NCBI RefSeq assembly: GCF_018613805.1
Contig: NZ_JAGGPL010000007.1
Span: 1 to 49,886, forward strand
Direction of reading: 5' to 3'
Length of the DNA stretch: 49,886 bases
Source of the DNA: Arthrobacter sp. ISL-48
GTDB lineage: Bacteria; Actinomycetota; Actinomycetes; Actinomycetales; Micrococcaceae
The notes below the pieces were generated by a model, which was given only the letters and a program-made list of their open reading frames with translations, was not told the DNA's origin and made no database searches. Positions 16,768 through 27,293 of the stretch are shown piece after piece; positions within the stretch are counted from its first letter, which is position 1, and every line of letters starts with the position of its first letter. A program made the translations under genes and the position numbers.

Positions 16768-18228
16768 ATGGAAAGCATGAAACCTGCTCCCAACGCTGCT
16801 GCCCGCCCGGCGGCGATCCTGGCGATCATCCTCGCCAGCTACTTCATGATCCTGCTGGACAACTCGGTCATCTTCACGGCGCTGCCCAGCCTGAAGGCAG
16901 ACCTGCAGCTGAGCACCAGTGAGCTCTCCTGGGTCCAGGATGCCTACACCCTGGTCTTCGGCGGACTCCTACTCCTCGGCGCACGTGCAGGGGACCTGCT
17001 GGGCCGCCGGCGCGTCTTCGTCTTCGGCCTGGTGGTGTTCTCCATCGCGTCACTGCTGATCGGCCTGGCACCGGCAGGGTGGTGGGCGATCGCCGGCCGG
17101 GCAGTACAGGGTATCGGGGCGGCCATCGTCGCACCCGCGTCACTGTCCCTGCTCACAGCGAGTTTCCCGGAAGGCCGCGAACGCACCGGCGCTGTCGCCC
17201 TGTATGGCGCGACCGCCGGGATCGGTGCCAGCCTCGGCCTGGTCATCGGCGGCGCACTGGCCCACTGGATCTCCTGGCGGGCCGGGTTCTTCGTCAACGT
17301 GCCCATCGGCGCGGTGATGATCGCCCTAGCCCCGCGGTTACTCCCGGAAACCGGACGGGCCAGCGGCCGCTTCGACGTGGCCGGGGCGCTGGCTGCGACC
17401 CTCGGCGTCGGTGCACTGGTATTTGGGATCATCAATACGGCTGAAGTGGGCTGGACCTCGCCGGTCACAGTTACGGCCGTGGGCGCCGGCGTCGTACTCC
17501 TGGTCTTGTTCGTGCTGATCGAACGCAAGGCGGCCCAGCCGATCATGCCGTTGCGGCTGTTCGCGAGCCGCCGGCGCACTGGCGCCTATGTGGCACGTTT
17601 CCTCTACCTCGGTGCGATGATCGGGTTCTTCTTCTTTACCACCCAGTTCATGCAGGAAGTCCTTGGCTTCGACCCGCTGCAGGCCGGGATCGGATTCCTG
17701 CCCATGACCGCCGTGAACTTCGCCGTCGCGATGAGCATTCCGCCGCTCCTCAGACGGATGCCGGGCTCGGTTGCCCTGCTGGCCGGTATCCTGATCACCC
17801 TCGCCGGGATGTTCTGGCTCAGCCGCGCCGGTGTCGACTCCAGCTATTGGACGGGAGTCGCCCTGCCGATGGTCCTCATTGGCGCCGGCCAGGGGTTTGC
17901 CTTCGCGCCGCTGACCTCATTCGGCATCATTGGTGCCCCTGCGGCCGACGCCGGCGCGGCTTCGGGCCTGGTGAACACCTTCCACCAGGTTGGCACCTGT
18001 CTCGGACTCGGTATCGCGGTCGCGGCCGCAGCCACCGTCCCCACCGGAGGCCCTGCTGCGGAGCACCTGGCCGCACAGGTCGGGGCCGCACTCACCACGG
18101 GCAGCGTCCTCCTTTTCCTGGCCCTGGTCACCACAGCGGCCCTCATCCTGCCCGCAGATCTCGCGGTCCGGCGAGCCGGGAAAACACGGTCGACCGTGCC
18201 CGCACCGGAGGCTGAGCCCGCCCGCTGA
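16768..18228 (+). CDS. MFS drug exporter, DHA2 (EmrB/QacA) type
   Basis: 486 residues from the ATG at 16768 (MESMKPAP); another ATG lies 9 bases on. The open frame extends far upstream only as a shadow of the divergent regulator. About 14 membrane helices. DHA2 signs are ILLDNSVIFTALPSLKADL in helix 1, LSWVQDAYTLVFGGLLLLGARAGDLLGRRRVF (motif A, split over loop 2-3) and AIVAPASLSLLTASFPEGRER. It is a proton-driven exporter of hydrophobic compounds, divergent from an XRE regulator that probably responds to the exported or reduced compound. Confidence 0.92.
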   Translation: MESMKPAPNAAARPAAILAIILASYFMILLDNSVIFTALPSLKADLQLSTSELSWVQDAYTLVFGGLLLLGARAGDLLGRRRVFVFGLVVFSIASLLIGLAPAGWWAIAGRAVQGIGAAIVAPASLSLLTASFPEGRERTGAVALYGATAGIGASLGLVIGGALAHWISWRAGFFVNVPIGAVMIALAPRLLPETGRASGRFDVAGALAATLGVGALVFGIINTAEVGWTSPVTVTAVGAGVVLLVLFVLIERKAAQPIMPLRLFASRRRTGAYVARFLYLGAMIGFFFFTTQFMQEVLGFDPLQAGIGFLPMTAVNFAVAMSIPPLLRRMPGSVALLAGILITLAGMFWLSRAGVDSSYWTGVALPMVLIGAGQGFAFAPLTSFGIIGAPAADAGAASGLVNTFHQVGTCLGLGIAVAAAATVPTGGPAAEHLAAQVGAALTTGSVLLFLALVTTAALILPADLAVRRAGKTRSTVPAPEAEPAR

Positions 18229-18237
18229 ACTGTCTGA

Positions 18238-19338
<1,101 letters not shown>

Positions 19339-19353
19339 CCACAGGGTCAACTG

Positions 19354-19397
19354 CTGGCCAATCATCGGTATCCCCGGGGGCGCCGACAATTGGCCAG
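19354..19397. repeat. Inverted repeat between reductase genes
   Basis: CTGGCCAAT (19354-19362) and ATTGGCCAG (19389-19397) are perfect 9-bp arms separated by 26 nt. They sit 15 bp after the first aldo-keto reductase stop and about 135 bp before the alcohol dehydrogenase start. This could be a weak terminator or a regulator site. Confidence 0.45.
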
Positions 19398-19531
19398 CCC
19401 CGACTCTCACCAAAGCCGCCCGGCTGAACCAACACACCTGCACTTCATGGGGGTACTGACATGCACTCCCAAGCGGTCCGTGACCGGTGTTGACTGAAAA
19501 CCGGCTATCAACCACGAAGGAACCCCTCACC

Positions 19532-20563
19532 ATGCGAGCAACACTGATGTACGGCGCCGGAGACGTCCGCGTCGAAACCGTTCCCAGCCCCGCTATCCAG
19601 GAGCCCACTGACGCCGTGGTGCGCATCGTTGCCGGCTGCATCTGCGGCAGCGATCTGTGGCCCTACGCCTCCAAGCCGGAGACCTCAGACGGCGCGCGGA
19701 TGGGCCACGAGTTCGTGGGCATCGTCGAAGAACTCGGTTCCGAGGTGTCCGGCCTGTCCGTGGGTGACTTTGTCATCGCGCCCTTCGTGGCCTCCGACGG
19801 CACCTGCGATTTCTGCAAGGAAGGACTGCAGACCTCCTGCCGCCACGGCGCGCACTGGGGCGGTCACGACGACGGCGGCCAGGGCGAATTCGCCCGGGTC
19901 CCGCAGGCGTCGGGCACCCTCGTCGTCGTCCCGGCCGGCTTCGACGAGAAGTTGATCCCGTCACTGCTGAGTCTTTCCGATGTCATGTCCACCGGATACC
20001 ACGCTGCCAAGAAGGCCGGCATCCAGCCAGGCCAGACGGTTACCGTGATCGGTGATGGTGCAGTAGGGCTCTCAGCGGTTCTCTCCGCCAAGCTCATGGG
20101 CGCCTCTCGGATCATTCTCATGGGCCGGCACGAGGCCCGAACGGACCTCGGCCGCGAATTCGGCGCCACGGACGTTGTCGCCGAGCGCGGCGAGGAAGGC
20201 ATCGCCAGGGTCAGGGAACTCACCAACGGCGACGGAACGCACGCCGTGCTCGAAGCCGTGGGCCTCAAACCAGCGATCGAGATGGCGATTGGCGTCGTCC
20301 GCGACGGCGGCATCATCAGCCGCGTCGGGGCGCCCCAGTTCTCCGACGTACCGCTGGGGTTCAGCGAATTTATGCGCAACATCACTCTCACCGGCGGCGT
20401 CGCACCGGCGAGGGCCTACATCGAGGAACTGCTGCCGCTCGTGCTCGACGGCACCATCGAACCCGGCAAGGTCTTCGACCGCACCATCGGCCTGGACGAC
20501 GTCCCGGCCGGCTACCGGGCCATGGCCAACCGTGAAGCACTAAAAGTGCTCGTCCGCCCCTAA
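19532..20563 (+). CDS. Zinc-dependent alcohol dehydrogenase
   Basis: Medium-chain dehydrogenase of 343 residues, ATG at 19532 behind GAAGGA. The catalytic zinc ligands are Cys in CICGSDLWPY and His in GHEFVG. The structural-zinc loop CDFCKEGLQTSCRHG has three of the usual four Cys. The NAD(P) fold is GDGAVGLSAVLSAKL. The family oxidises or reduces alcohol/aldehyde pairs. Translation of the next aldo-keto reductase begins 18 bp downstream, so these are probably one operon handling carbonyl compounds. Confidence 0.9.
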   Translation: MRATLMYGAGDVRVETVPSPAIQEPTDAVVRIVAGCICGSDLWPYASKPETSDGARMGHEFVGIVEELGSEVSGLSVGDFVIAPFVASDGTCDFCKEGLQTSCRHGAHWGGHDDGGQGEFARVPQASGTLVVVPAGFDEKLIPSLLSLSDVMSTGYHAAKKAGIQPGQTVTVIGDGAVGLSAVLSAKLMGASRIILMGRHEARTDLGREFGATDVVAERGEEGIARVRELTNGDGTHAVLEAVGLKPAIEMAIGVVRDGGIISRVGAPQFSDVPLGFSEFMRNITLTGGVAPARAYIEELLPLVLDGTIEPGKVFDRTIGLDDVPAGYRAMANREALKVLVRP

Positions 20564-20581
20564 CGAAAGCACCTGAATCTT

Positions 20582-21463
20582 ATGAACATCACACTCAACA
20601 ACGGCGTCATCATGCCCGCCCTCGGGCTCGGCGTCTTCCAAAGCCCACCGGAAGAAACAACCGCCGCGGTCGAGGCCGCCCTTGCTGCCGGCTACCGGCA
20701 CATCGACACTGCCGCCGCCTACGGTAACGAGCGGGAGGTCGGCGAGGGCATCCGCAGCTCCGGGCTCGACAGGTCGGAGGTGTTTATCGAGACCAAGGTA
20801 TGGGTGAGTGACTACGGCTACGATCAGACGCTGCATGCCTGGGACAAGGCGACCGGCAAGCTCGGGGTGGACTACCTGGATCTGCTGATCCTGCACCAGC
20901 CGGTGCCGAGCCGCTTCGAGAAGACCATCGCCGCGTACCAGGCGCTGGAGGCCCTGCTGGCCGACGGTGGGGTGCGGGCCATCGGTGTCAGCAACTTCAT
21001 GCCGCACCACCTCAAGCAGCTGCTCGCCGAGACCGACATCGTCCCGGCCGTGAACCAGGTGGAGCTGCACCCGTACTTCAGCCAACCGGGTGTCCGGGCG
21101 GCCGACGCCGAACACGGCATCATCACCCAGGCCTGGTCGCCGATCGGCGGCATCACCTTTTACCCCGGCTGGGGCGAGGACCGGAAGAACGTCATGCAGG
21201 ACCCGGCCATCGCCGCGATCGCTGAAGGGCACGGCAAGACGCCGGCGCAGGTCATGCTCCGCTGGCACCTGCAGCAGGGCCGCTCAGCCATCCCGAAATC
21301 GACCAACCCGGCCCGCATCGCCGAGAACTTCGACGTTTTCAACTTCGACCTGTCCTCGGGCGAGCTTGCGGCCATCGATGCGTTGGACACCGGCGTGCGC
21401 AACGGCCCGGACCCCGACGTCTCCCGCGACCAGTGGTTCGACCGGTCCATCCCCGAAGCCTAA
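20582..21463 (+). CDS. Aldo-keto reductase, 2,5-diketogluconate-reductase type
   Basis: AKR of 293 residues. The AKR5 pattern is clear: GVIMPALGLGVFQ at the start, RHIDTAAAYGNEREVGEGI with the catalytic Asp and Tyr, IETKVWVSDYGYD with Lys, and LLILHQPVP with His. IPKSTNPARIAENFDVFNF is the coenzyme 2'-phosphate region, so NADPH is expected. The substrate is unknown; family members reduce keto-sugars, methylglyoxal and diketones. It lies 18 bp after the alcohol dehydrogenase and 35 bp before another reductase. Confidence 0.92.
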   Translation: MNITLNNGVIMPALGLGVFQSPPEETTAAVEAALAAGYRHIDTAAAYGNEREVGEGIRSSGLDRSEVFIETKVWVSDYGYDQTLHAWDKATGKLGVDYLDLLILHQPVPSRFEKTIAAYQALEALLADGGVRAIGVSNFMPHHLKQLLAETDIVPAVNQVELHPYFSQPGVRAADAEHGIITQAWSPIGGITFYPGWGEDRKNVMQDPAIAAIAEGHGKTPAQVMLRWHLQQGRSAIPKSTNPARIAENFDVFNFDLSSGELAAIDALDTGVRNGPDPDVSRDQWFDRSIPEA

Positions 21464-21498
21464 GCACGGCAGAACCAGACCAGAGATAAGGAACCAGC

Positions 21499-22524
21499 AT
21501 GGAATACCGTCCACTTGGCCGAACCGGAGTCAAAGTCAGTCCACTGTGCCTCGGTGCGATGATGTTCGGTCCTTGGGGCAATGACGACCGCGCTGACAGT
21601 ATCGGCATCATCCACCGTGGCCTTGATGCAGGGATCAATTTCGTTGACACCGCGGACGTCTACTCCGGCGGGGTATCTGAGGAGATCGTAGGGCAGGCGC
21701 TGGAAGGCCGGCGTGATGACGTGTTCCTCGCCACGAAGTTCTTCATGCCCATGAGTGAGGACCCGAACCAGCGCGGCGGCTCCCGCCGGTGGATCATCCG
21801 GGAGGTGGAGGACTCACTGCGGCGGCTGAACACCGACTACATCGACCTATACCAGGTCCATCGGCCCAGCCCGGACACCGACGTGGAGGAAACCCTCGGC
21901 GCGCTCACCGACCTGGTCCGCCAGGGCAAGGTCCGGTACATCGGCTCGTCGTCCTACTCCGGATCCCAGATCGCGGAAGCCCAATGGGCGTCGAGGGAGC
22001 GGAACCTGGAGCGGTTCGTCACAGAACAGCCGCCCTACTCCATCCTGGTCCGCGGCATCGAAGAGGACATCCTCCCCACCGTGCAGCGCCACGGTATGGG
22101 CACCCTCACCTACAGCCCGCTTGGCGGCGGCTGGCTTTCCGGCCGCTGGCGCAAGGACTCCGCATCCGCACCGACCTCATCCGCTCGCCCGAGTGCTCGG
22201 TTCGACATGACCAGCCCCGCCAATCAGCGCAAGCTCGACGTCGTGGAGGACCTGGCTCTTCTGGCCGAAGAGGCCGGGTTGACACTGATCGAACTGGCCA
22301 TCGCGTTCGTAATCAACCACCCCGGCGTCACCTCGGCCATCGTGGGACCCCGCACCATGGAACAGCTGGAGTCCTACCTCCCGGCCGCGGACACCATACT
22401 CACCGCGGATTTGCTGGACAGGATCGACAAGCTGGTCGCTCCGGGAGTCACCGTAAACCCGGACGACAACAGCTACGGCGCACACGAACTCACCGCACAC
22501 GCACGACGACGGACCCGACCATGA
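21499..22524 (+). CDS. Aldo-keto reductase, YghZ/Kv-beta-like type
   Basis: AKR of 341 residues, ATG behind AAGGAA. The catalytic set is NFVDTADVYSGGVSEEIVGQAL (Asp, Tyr), FLATKFFMP (Lys) and YQVHRPSPDTDV (His). GVTSAIVGPRTMEQLESYL is the coenzyme-binding end and TYSPLGGGWLSGRW is a subfamily mark. The stop overlaps the start of the next frame as ATGA, so the truncated SnoaL-like gene behind it was once its coupled partner. Confidence 0.92.
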   Translation: MEYRPLGRTGVKVSPLCLGAMMFGPWGNDDRADSIGIIHRGLDAGINFVDTADVYSGGVSEEIVGQALEGRRDDVFLATKFFMPMSEDPNQRGGSRRWIIREVEDSLRRLNTDYIDLYQVHRPSPDTDVEETLGALTDLVRQGKVRYIGSSSYSGSQIAEAQWASRERNLERFVTEQPPYSILVRGIEEDILPTVQRHGMGTLTYSPLGGGWLSGRWRKDSASAPTSSARPSARFDMTSPANQRKLDVVEDLALLAEEAGLTLIELAIAFVINHPGVTSAIVGPRTMEQLESYLPAADTILTADLLDRIDKLVAPGVTVNPDDNSYGAHELTAHARRRTRP

Positions 22525-22745
22525 CCAACGAGGCGATTGAAGCCCTTCATGAGGCCATGTTCGGGGCGATGGTAGACGGGGACCTGGTAGAACTGGATTC
22601 CATCCTTGCTAGCGGATTCACGCTCACTCACATGACCGGATATGTGCAGTCCAGGTCGGAATGGCTTGAAGCTATTGAATCCGGCGAGATGCAGTACCAC
22701 CGGATGGAAACGGTCGGGGCCACCCTAAGCGCGGATGGGACAGTG
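22521..22745 (+). pseudogene. SnoaL/NTF2-like gene, 5' half only
   Basis: About 75 residues of a nuclear-transport-factor-2-like small protein: MTNEAIEALHEAMFGAMVDG, DLVELDSILASGFTLTHMTG, then SRSEWLEAIESGEMQYHRME. The family is normally about 120-130 residues, and the second half of the fold is missing. Near 22740-22750 the frame passes straight into the inside of a sodium/proton antiporter, so a deletion fused two genes. The start overlaps the upstream aldo-keto reductase by 4 bp. Confidence 0.78.
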
Positions 22746-24188
22746 CAGATTGAGCTGCCACCGGAGACGGTGCTGCTGATCTTCTTGCCGGTGATGCTGT
22801 TCTGGGAAAGCCTGACCACCTCGCTCCGGTCCATCCGGCGGGACCTGCGTGGCATCGTGTTGCTCAGCACGCTGCTCGTTGTGGCCTCCGCCCTTGCCGT
22901 CGCCGGAGTGGCACACCTCCTCGGCCTGCCGTGGAATGCTGCTCTTATCCTCGGTGCCGCCCTCGCTCCTCCGGACGCGACAGCAGTTGCGGCTCTGGGC
23001 CGGATGCTGCCGCGCCGGAACTTCATGCTGCTCAAGGCCGAAAGCCTGACGAATGACGGCACAGCCCTGGTGCTCTACGCGATTGCCGTTGGCGCGACAC
23101 TCGGCGGCAGCTACACGCCAGTCAACATCGCTGGCCTTTTCGCCCTCTCCTAAGTTGGAGGGGCGGTCGCGGGCATCCTGGTGGCAGCCGCGGCCTACCT
23201 GCTCCTGGTCCGGGTACGCGATCCGCTCATTACTAACATCGCCCTGCTGATCACCCCTTTTGCCTCTTTCCTGCTCGCCGAAGCCGTTCACGCTTCCGGA
23301 GTCCTGGCCGTTGTTGCCGCAGGGCTGATCATTTCCTTCACCTCCGGCCGGATCAGCACGGCGGCATCGCGCCGCCAAACCGAGTCCGCATGGCCCCTGG
23401 GATCCTACCTCCTCAATGGTGCCCTGTTCGTCCTCATCGGCCTCCAGGTCCAAGCCGCCATGCACGAAATCGATGCCCGCGATGCGGGCCGGCTTCTGCT
23501 GACGACAGTTGCCGTGTGGCTGGCGCTCATCATCATCCGGTTCGTGTTCCAAACCGTGAGCGTCGCCGTCATCCGGGTCCTGGACCGGCGCCCGTCCCAA
23601 CGCGGGCGCAGGATGACCTATCGGGCCCGTATCGTCAGCTCCATTGCAGGCTTCCGCGGAGCAGTCTCCTTAGCCATAGCCCTCTCCGTGCCATCGGCTC
23701 TCGATGATGGCTCACCGCTTCCCGGGCGAGATGACATCATCTTCATCAGCGCCGGGGTGATCGTGCTGACCATGCTTGTTCAAGGACCTCTGCTGCCCAC
23801 CGTGGTCCGATGGGCACAGCTTCCCGAGGAGTCCGAGGAGGAGGAACTGCGGCTTGCCGAACTGACTATCGCTTCCGCCGCTGTCTCTGCGGTCGACGAG
23901 CTGGCCGACGAACTGCGGATCAGTGCAGACGTATGCGGCCGCGTTGCGGGCGAGTACCGCTCCCATCTCTCTCTCGTGCAGGCGCTTCATGCTGGTTCCG
24001 ACCCGGAACCACCCACTCAAGCACACCGGGAGGAGACAGTGCTGCGCCAAGCCGTACTCGACAGGAAACGGGAAGCACTCCTAGGGCTTCGACTCGCCGG
24101 CACAGTCGATGACACCGTTGCCCGGCGGCTTCAAACCAGGCTGGACATTGAAGAACAACGCCTCACCGGTGTCGAAATAGTGGACTGA
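22746..24188 (+). pseudogene. CPA1 (NhaP-type) Na+/H+ antiporter, 5'-truncated, one nonsense codon
   Basis: The reading frame enters at LPPETVLLIFLPVMLFWESL, a family segment that normally lies about 50 residues into the protein, so the first helices are lost. ALAPPDATAVAALGRMLPRR and LLKAESLTNDGTALVLYAIAV hold the conserved transport-site acids. An in-frame TAA at 23151-23153 interrupts ALS*VGGAVAGILVAAAAYLL. The same frame then continues through the remaining helices (GFRGAVSLAIALSVP) and a cytoplasmic tail to 24188. With both a lost N-terminus and a stop this is not functional. A GTG at 23181 could begin a half-protein, but no ribosome site supports it. Confidence 0.85.
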
Positions 24189-24255
24189 TCATGCCGAAGG
24201 TTCTTGTTCTTGCATACTGGACACGGGTAGCTGTTGGTCCGGAATTGATGCAAAG

Positions 24256-24294
24256 CCAAAGGCAGGGCGGCTGTGAAAGCCGCCCTGCCTTTGG
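24256..24294. terminator. Strong hairpin terminator between convergent genes
   Basis: Perfect 17-bp arms (24256-24272 and 24278-24294) enclose a GTGAA loop; the stem core is GGCAGGGCGGCT. It lies between the antiporter remnant and the convergent MatC-like carrier gene and probably ends transcription from the plus strand. The rest of the 270-bp gap holds no gene. Confidence 0.85.
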
Positions 24295-24459
24295 TGCGCA
24301 CGGGACGTTCCTGCGCCCGTCTATCGGGTTTCCTGTTGCGTTGGAGGCAGGGTTATCCCGTGCGCGTGCCGGACGTAGATCCGGCGGTCCTTGGTCCCGT
24401 CATCGTCTGGTGTTGTTACCTGAGGGGAGATGCCTGCGTGGGTTCGCAGGGAGCGATGG

Positions 24460-25905
24460 TCACATGATGCCGGTGGGTACGAGCAGGGCCCAGGCCAATG
24501 CGGGGGCTACGAGGACCACTCCGCCGGCGTACATCATCAGCTGCTTGTAGACGCGCTGGCGGTCGTTGTCCCGGGCGTTGGCGACGACGAGTGCGCCGTC
24601 TGTGGAGAAGGGGGAGACGTCCACGACGGTGGCTGCGATGGCGAGTGCTGCGACGGTTCCGGAGGCGCTGAGTGAACTGGTGGCCAGCAGCGGCCCGGCC
24701 AGGGGGATGAACGCGGTAAGTAGTGCGGTGGAGGAGGCGAAGGCTGATCCTACGCCGATGACGTAGCAGAGGACCAGGGCGATCAGAAGTGGCGCACCGA
24801 GTGCGAGGGCTTGCTCGGCGAGGGTATCGATGACGCCGACGTGCTGTAGCAGGGAGACGTAGGTGATCATGCCTGCCACCAGCAGGACCGTGGACCAGGA
24901 AACGCCGCCGATGAACGTTTTGTGTTCCTTGATGTTGACGAATGCCAGGAGGAGCCCGGCCGAGAGGGCGACGAATCCGATGGGCATGTGGAAGCCCAGG
25001 GTGCACACGAGAATCACAGCGATCAACGCCAGAGTCAGGATCTGTTGACCCTTGGGGCGTCCGGCGCGGGTTGCGTCGAGACCGGCGTACTCGTTGGCGT
25101 GGTTGTCGCGCAGCTTGCCCAAAAGGGCGAACAACACAATGGTCAGGGCTGAAAGGATGAGATTGAGGGCGAAGCTGGCCGTGAAAAGCGCGCCTTGGGA
25201 GATGGGGAATCCGTTTTTCAGTGCAATGTCGTGCACCAGCACGCCCGCAACGGACAGCGGGGAGAAGCCGCCGGCGTGGGCCCCGTTGATGACGAAGGCG
25301 CCCATGAGGACGGGGTGGATGCGTGACTCGTAGGCAAGTCCGAGGGCTGCCGGTGCCAGCAGTGCGACGGCGGCCGGGGAGAAGGTGCCCAGAGCGGTCA
25401 GCCCGGCAGCCATGAGGAAGAACACCCAGGGGAGGAGCAGTGTCTTGCCCCTGACCAGGCGCACGCAGGTCTGGACGATGATGTCGATGGTCCCGTTTCT
25501 TTGGGCCATGCTGAAGAAGTAGGTGACGCCGATGATTGTCAGGACGATGCTGGCCGGGAACTCCTCAAGGATTTCCTTGTCGCTCATTCCGAGCATGAAG
25601 TAGCCGACACCGAAGGATGCAACCAGCCCCATGACGCCGATGTTCAGCGGCCATTTCGTGGCGACGACGAACATCACGACGAGGATGACGAGCGGGATGA
25701 TCTGGGTTGCGGTCATAGTCGGCTCCGATCCCGAGGCGGCCGCAGGGTTGAAGAGGACACCTCCGAACAGGAGGGTGAGCAGACCCAGGATAGCGGTGGC
25801 GGCTACCGTCACTAGCAGGATACGGCGGCGATGGTTGGTGCGCTGGGAGCGGTCCTGACGGGTGTCGCTGTCCAGCAGTGCTGTTTGATCTTCGGTTTTA
25901 GTCAT
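24460..25905 (-). CDS. MatC-like dicarboxylate carrier
   Basis: Membrane carrier of 481 residues, ATG behind GAGGAG. About 12 helices follow a 30-residue charged N-terminus. The first third matches the MatC N-terminal pattern (GVMGLVASFGVGYFMLGMSDKEILEEFP, IIGVTYFFSMAQRNGTI), and the helix-loop FVINGAHAGGFSPLSVAGVLVHD is typical of SLC13/CitMHS-like anion carriers. Its neighbour upstream, 29 bp away, is a PrpF-family isomerase. Import of a malonate-, tricarboxylate- or aromatic-derived acid is therefore likely. The exact substrate is open. Confidence 0.85.
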   Translation of the reverse strand: MTKTEDQTALLDSDTRQDRSQRTNHRRRILLVTVAATAILGLLTLLFGGVLFNPAAASGSEPTMTATQIIPLVILVVMFVVATKWPLNIGVMGLVASFGVGYFMLGMSDKEILEEFPASIVLTIIGVTYFFSMAQRNGTIDIIVQTCVRLVRGKTLLLPWVFFLMAAGLTALGTFSPAAVALLAPAALGLAYESRIHPVLMGAFVINGAHAGGFSPLSVAGVLVHDIALKNGFPISQGALFTASFALNLILSALTIVLFALLGKLRDNHANEYAGLDATRAGRPKGQQILTLALIAVILVCTLGFHMPIGFVALSAGLLLAFVNIKEHKTFIGGVSWSTVLLVAGMITYVSLLQHVGVIDTLAEQALALGAPLLIALVLCYVIGVGSAFASSTALLTAFIPLAGPLLATSSLSASGTVAALAIAATVVDVSPFSTDGALVVANARDNDRQRVYKQLMMYAGGVVLVAPALAWALLVPTGIM

Positions 25906-25934
25906 GATGCTGTCTCCTCATTGAGTGGCGCGGG

Positions 25935-27053
25935 TCAGTTGGTGGCGTTGGCGAGGGAGGCGTCGACGGCGCTGCCGAGGGCCTCGGGGAGGTGGATGAC
26001 GGTGGTCGCGAGGGTGCGGGCTGTTCGGTCGACGCCAACGAGCAGCGATCCGTCCCGTTCCTCGTTCCAGGTTTCGATGACGCCGGCCGGAGTGCGCAGC
26101 CGCAGGATGGGTTGAAGGGTGCCGCCGGTGATGTCGTTGAGTACGGTGCCCGGGGTGCGGGCGGCGAGTGTCAGTGCGATGCTGCCGGTAATGGCCAGCG
26201 CCGGGTGGGGCTTGCCCATCGAGAGCATCATGACGCTGACGTCGCTGTCCGGATCGGACTGGGCTGGCGAAGCCACGATGGCGACCTTGGGGACGGCGCG
26301 GGCCGCTTCGCTCGTGGTCGCTGCCAGGCCCATACGCACTGCGGCCTGACGACGGATATGTTCCAGGGTTTCCAGTTGCAGCTCCACCCCGGCGAGCCAG
26401 CTATCGTAGCTCTCGGGGTCAAGGCCAAGGTCCTCGGCACGGAGAATCACTACCGGCGCTCCGGCGTCGACCATGGAGACGGCCCAGCGGGTTCCGCCGG
26501 CGGTGATCCTGTCTGAGGCTGACCCGGTGGGAAGCAGCTTGCCGGTGGTTTTACCGGCAGGGTCTTGGAAGCCGAGCCCCACCCGGAATCCGGGGAACGG
26601 GACACCGGGCATCTGTGCCTCCGGGACAATTGGCAGGGCACCGGACGGCGTGGACACCCGCTGGATGATGATCTGGCCGGTGTTGGTGTTTCGGGTAACG
26701 ATCCGGGTGACGTCACCGGTGGGCACTACCCAGCCCTTCTCGATGGCGTACAGGCCGACCACAGCCGAGCAGTTGCCGCAATTGCTGCCCCAATCCACTG
26801 CGGCGTCTTCAATCCCCACCTGGGCGAAGGTGAACTCAACGTCGACGTCGTCGCCGACGGGACGGCTAAGGATCATCGCTTTGCTGGTCGTTGAAGTCGC
26901 CCCGCCAACACCGTCGATCTGCCTGTGGTCGGGGCTGCCGAACAGCCGGGGAAGCAGCGCGTCCGGGCTGGTTTCAGCCTCACCGAACTGCCCGCTTTCA
27001 AAGACCCAGCATTTGCTGGTGCCTCCGCGCATCCATTCCGCTTCGATCTTCAT
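25935..27053 (-). CDS. PrpF-family isomerase/tautomerase
   Basis: PrpF-family protein of 372 residues. The ATG at 27053 (MKIEAEWMRGGTSK) is chosen for its AGGA site; the frame runs to 27092. The MRGGTSK motif and the second-domain features DWGSNCGNCSAVVGLYAIEKGW and GKPHPALAITGSIAL are hallmarks of this diaminopimelate-epimerase-like fold. Cys in NCGNCS is a likely catalytic acid/base. Known members isomerise aconitate, methylitaconate or 4-oxalomesaconate. With a MatC-like carrier behind it and a LysR regulator in front, a tricarboxylate or aromatic-acid route is inferred. Confidence 0.88.
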   Translation of the reverse strand: MKIEAEWMRGGTSKCWVFESGQFGEAETSPDALLPRLFGSPDHRQIDGVGGATSTTSKAMILSRPVGDDVDVEFTFAQVGIEDAAVDWGSNCGNCSAVVGLYAIEKGWVVPTGDVTRIVTRNTNTGQIIIQRVSTPSGALPIVPEAQMPGVPFPGFRVGLGFQDPAGKTTGKLLPTGSASDRITAGGTRWAVSMVDAGAPVVILRAEDLGLDPESYDSWLAGVELQLETLEHIRRQAAVRMGLAATTSEAARAVPKVAIVASPAQSDPDSDVSVMMLSMGKPHPALAITGSIALTLAARTPGTVLNDITGGTLQPILRLRTPAGVIETWNEERDGSLLVGVDRTARTLATTVIHLPEALGSAVDASLANATN

Positions 27054-27114
27054 GGTCAGTTCCTTGCTTCTCTGCCGCCCAAGTGTGTTCAAGGGCCTGC
27101 TTCGAGATTGAGGT

Positions 27115-27136
27115 ACATTGCAAATGAAGACAATGT
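27115..27136. promoter_or_regulatory. Candidate LysR operator
   Basis: ACATTG-N10-CAATGT, a perfect interrupted palindrome of 22 bp, lies 62 bp upstream of the prpF-like start in the divergent promoter region. The shape fits the T-N11-A type LysR box. The regulator encoded at 27294 is the obvious candidate. Confidence 0.6.
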
Positions 27137-27293
27137 CGGATTTGTGAGGCAGGATGTAGAAACGCTTAATTCAGCTAATCTGAAAGGGTGCGCCGTCAAA
27201 AATCAGGCTTCGAGCGTCCGTAGAAACCACTGACCTCCCGGGGGCGAAGCGGCGCTTGTATAGAATGAACATGTTGTACAGAAGGGTGAATAA

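Noticed and set aside
22725..23600. Minus-strand open frame of 291 residues
   Set aside because: Antisense to antiporter sequence with clear membrane motifs; the frame is very charged and low in complexity.
24191..24550. Plus-strand open frame after the antiporter remnant
   Set aside because: It crosses a strong terminator hairpin and has no ribosome site or family likeness.
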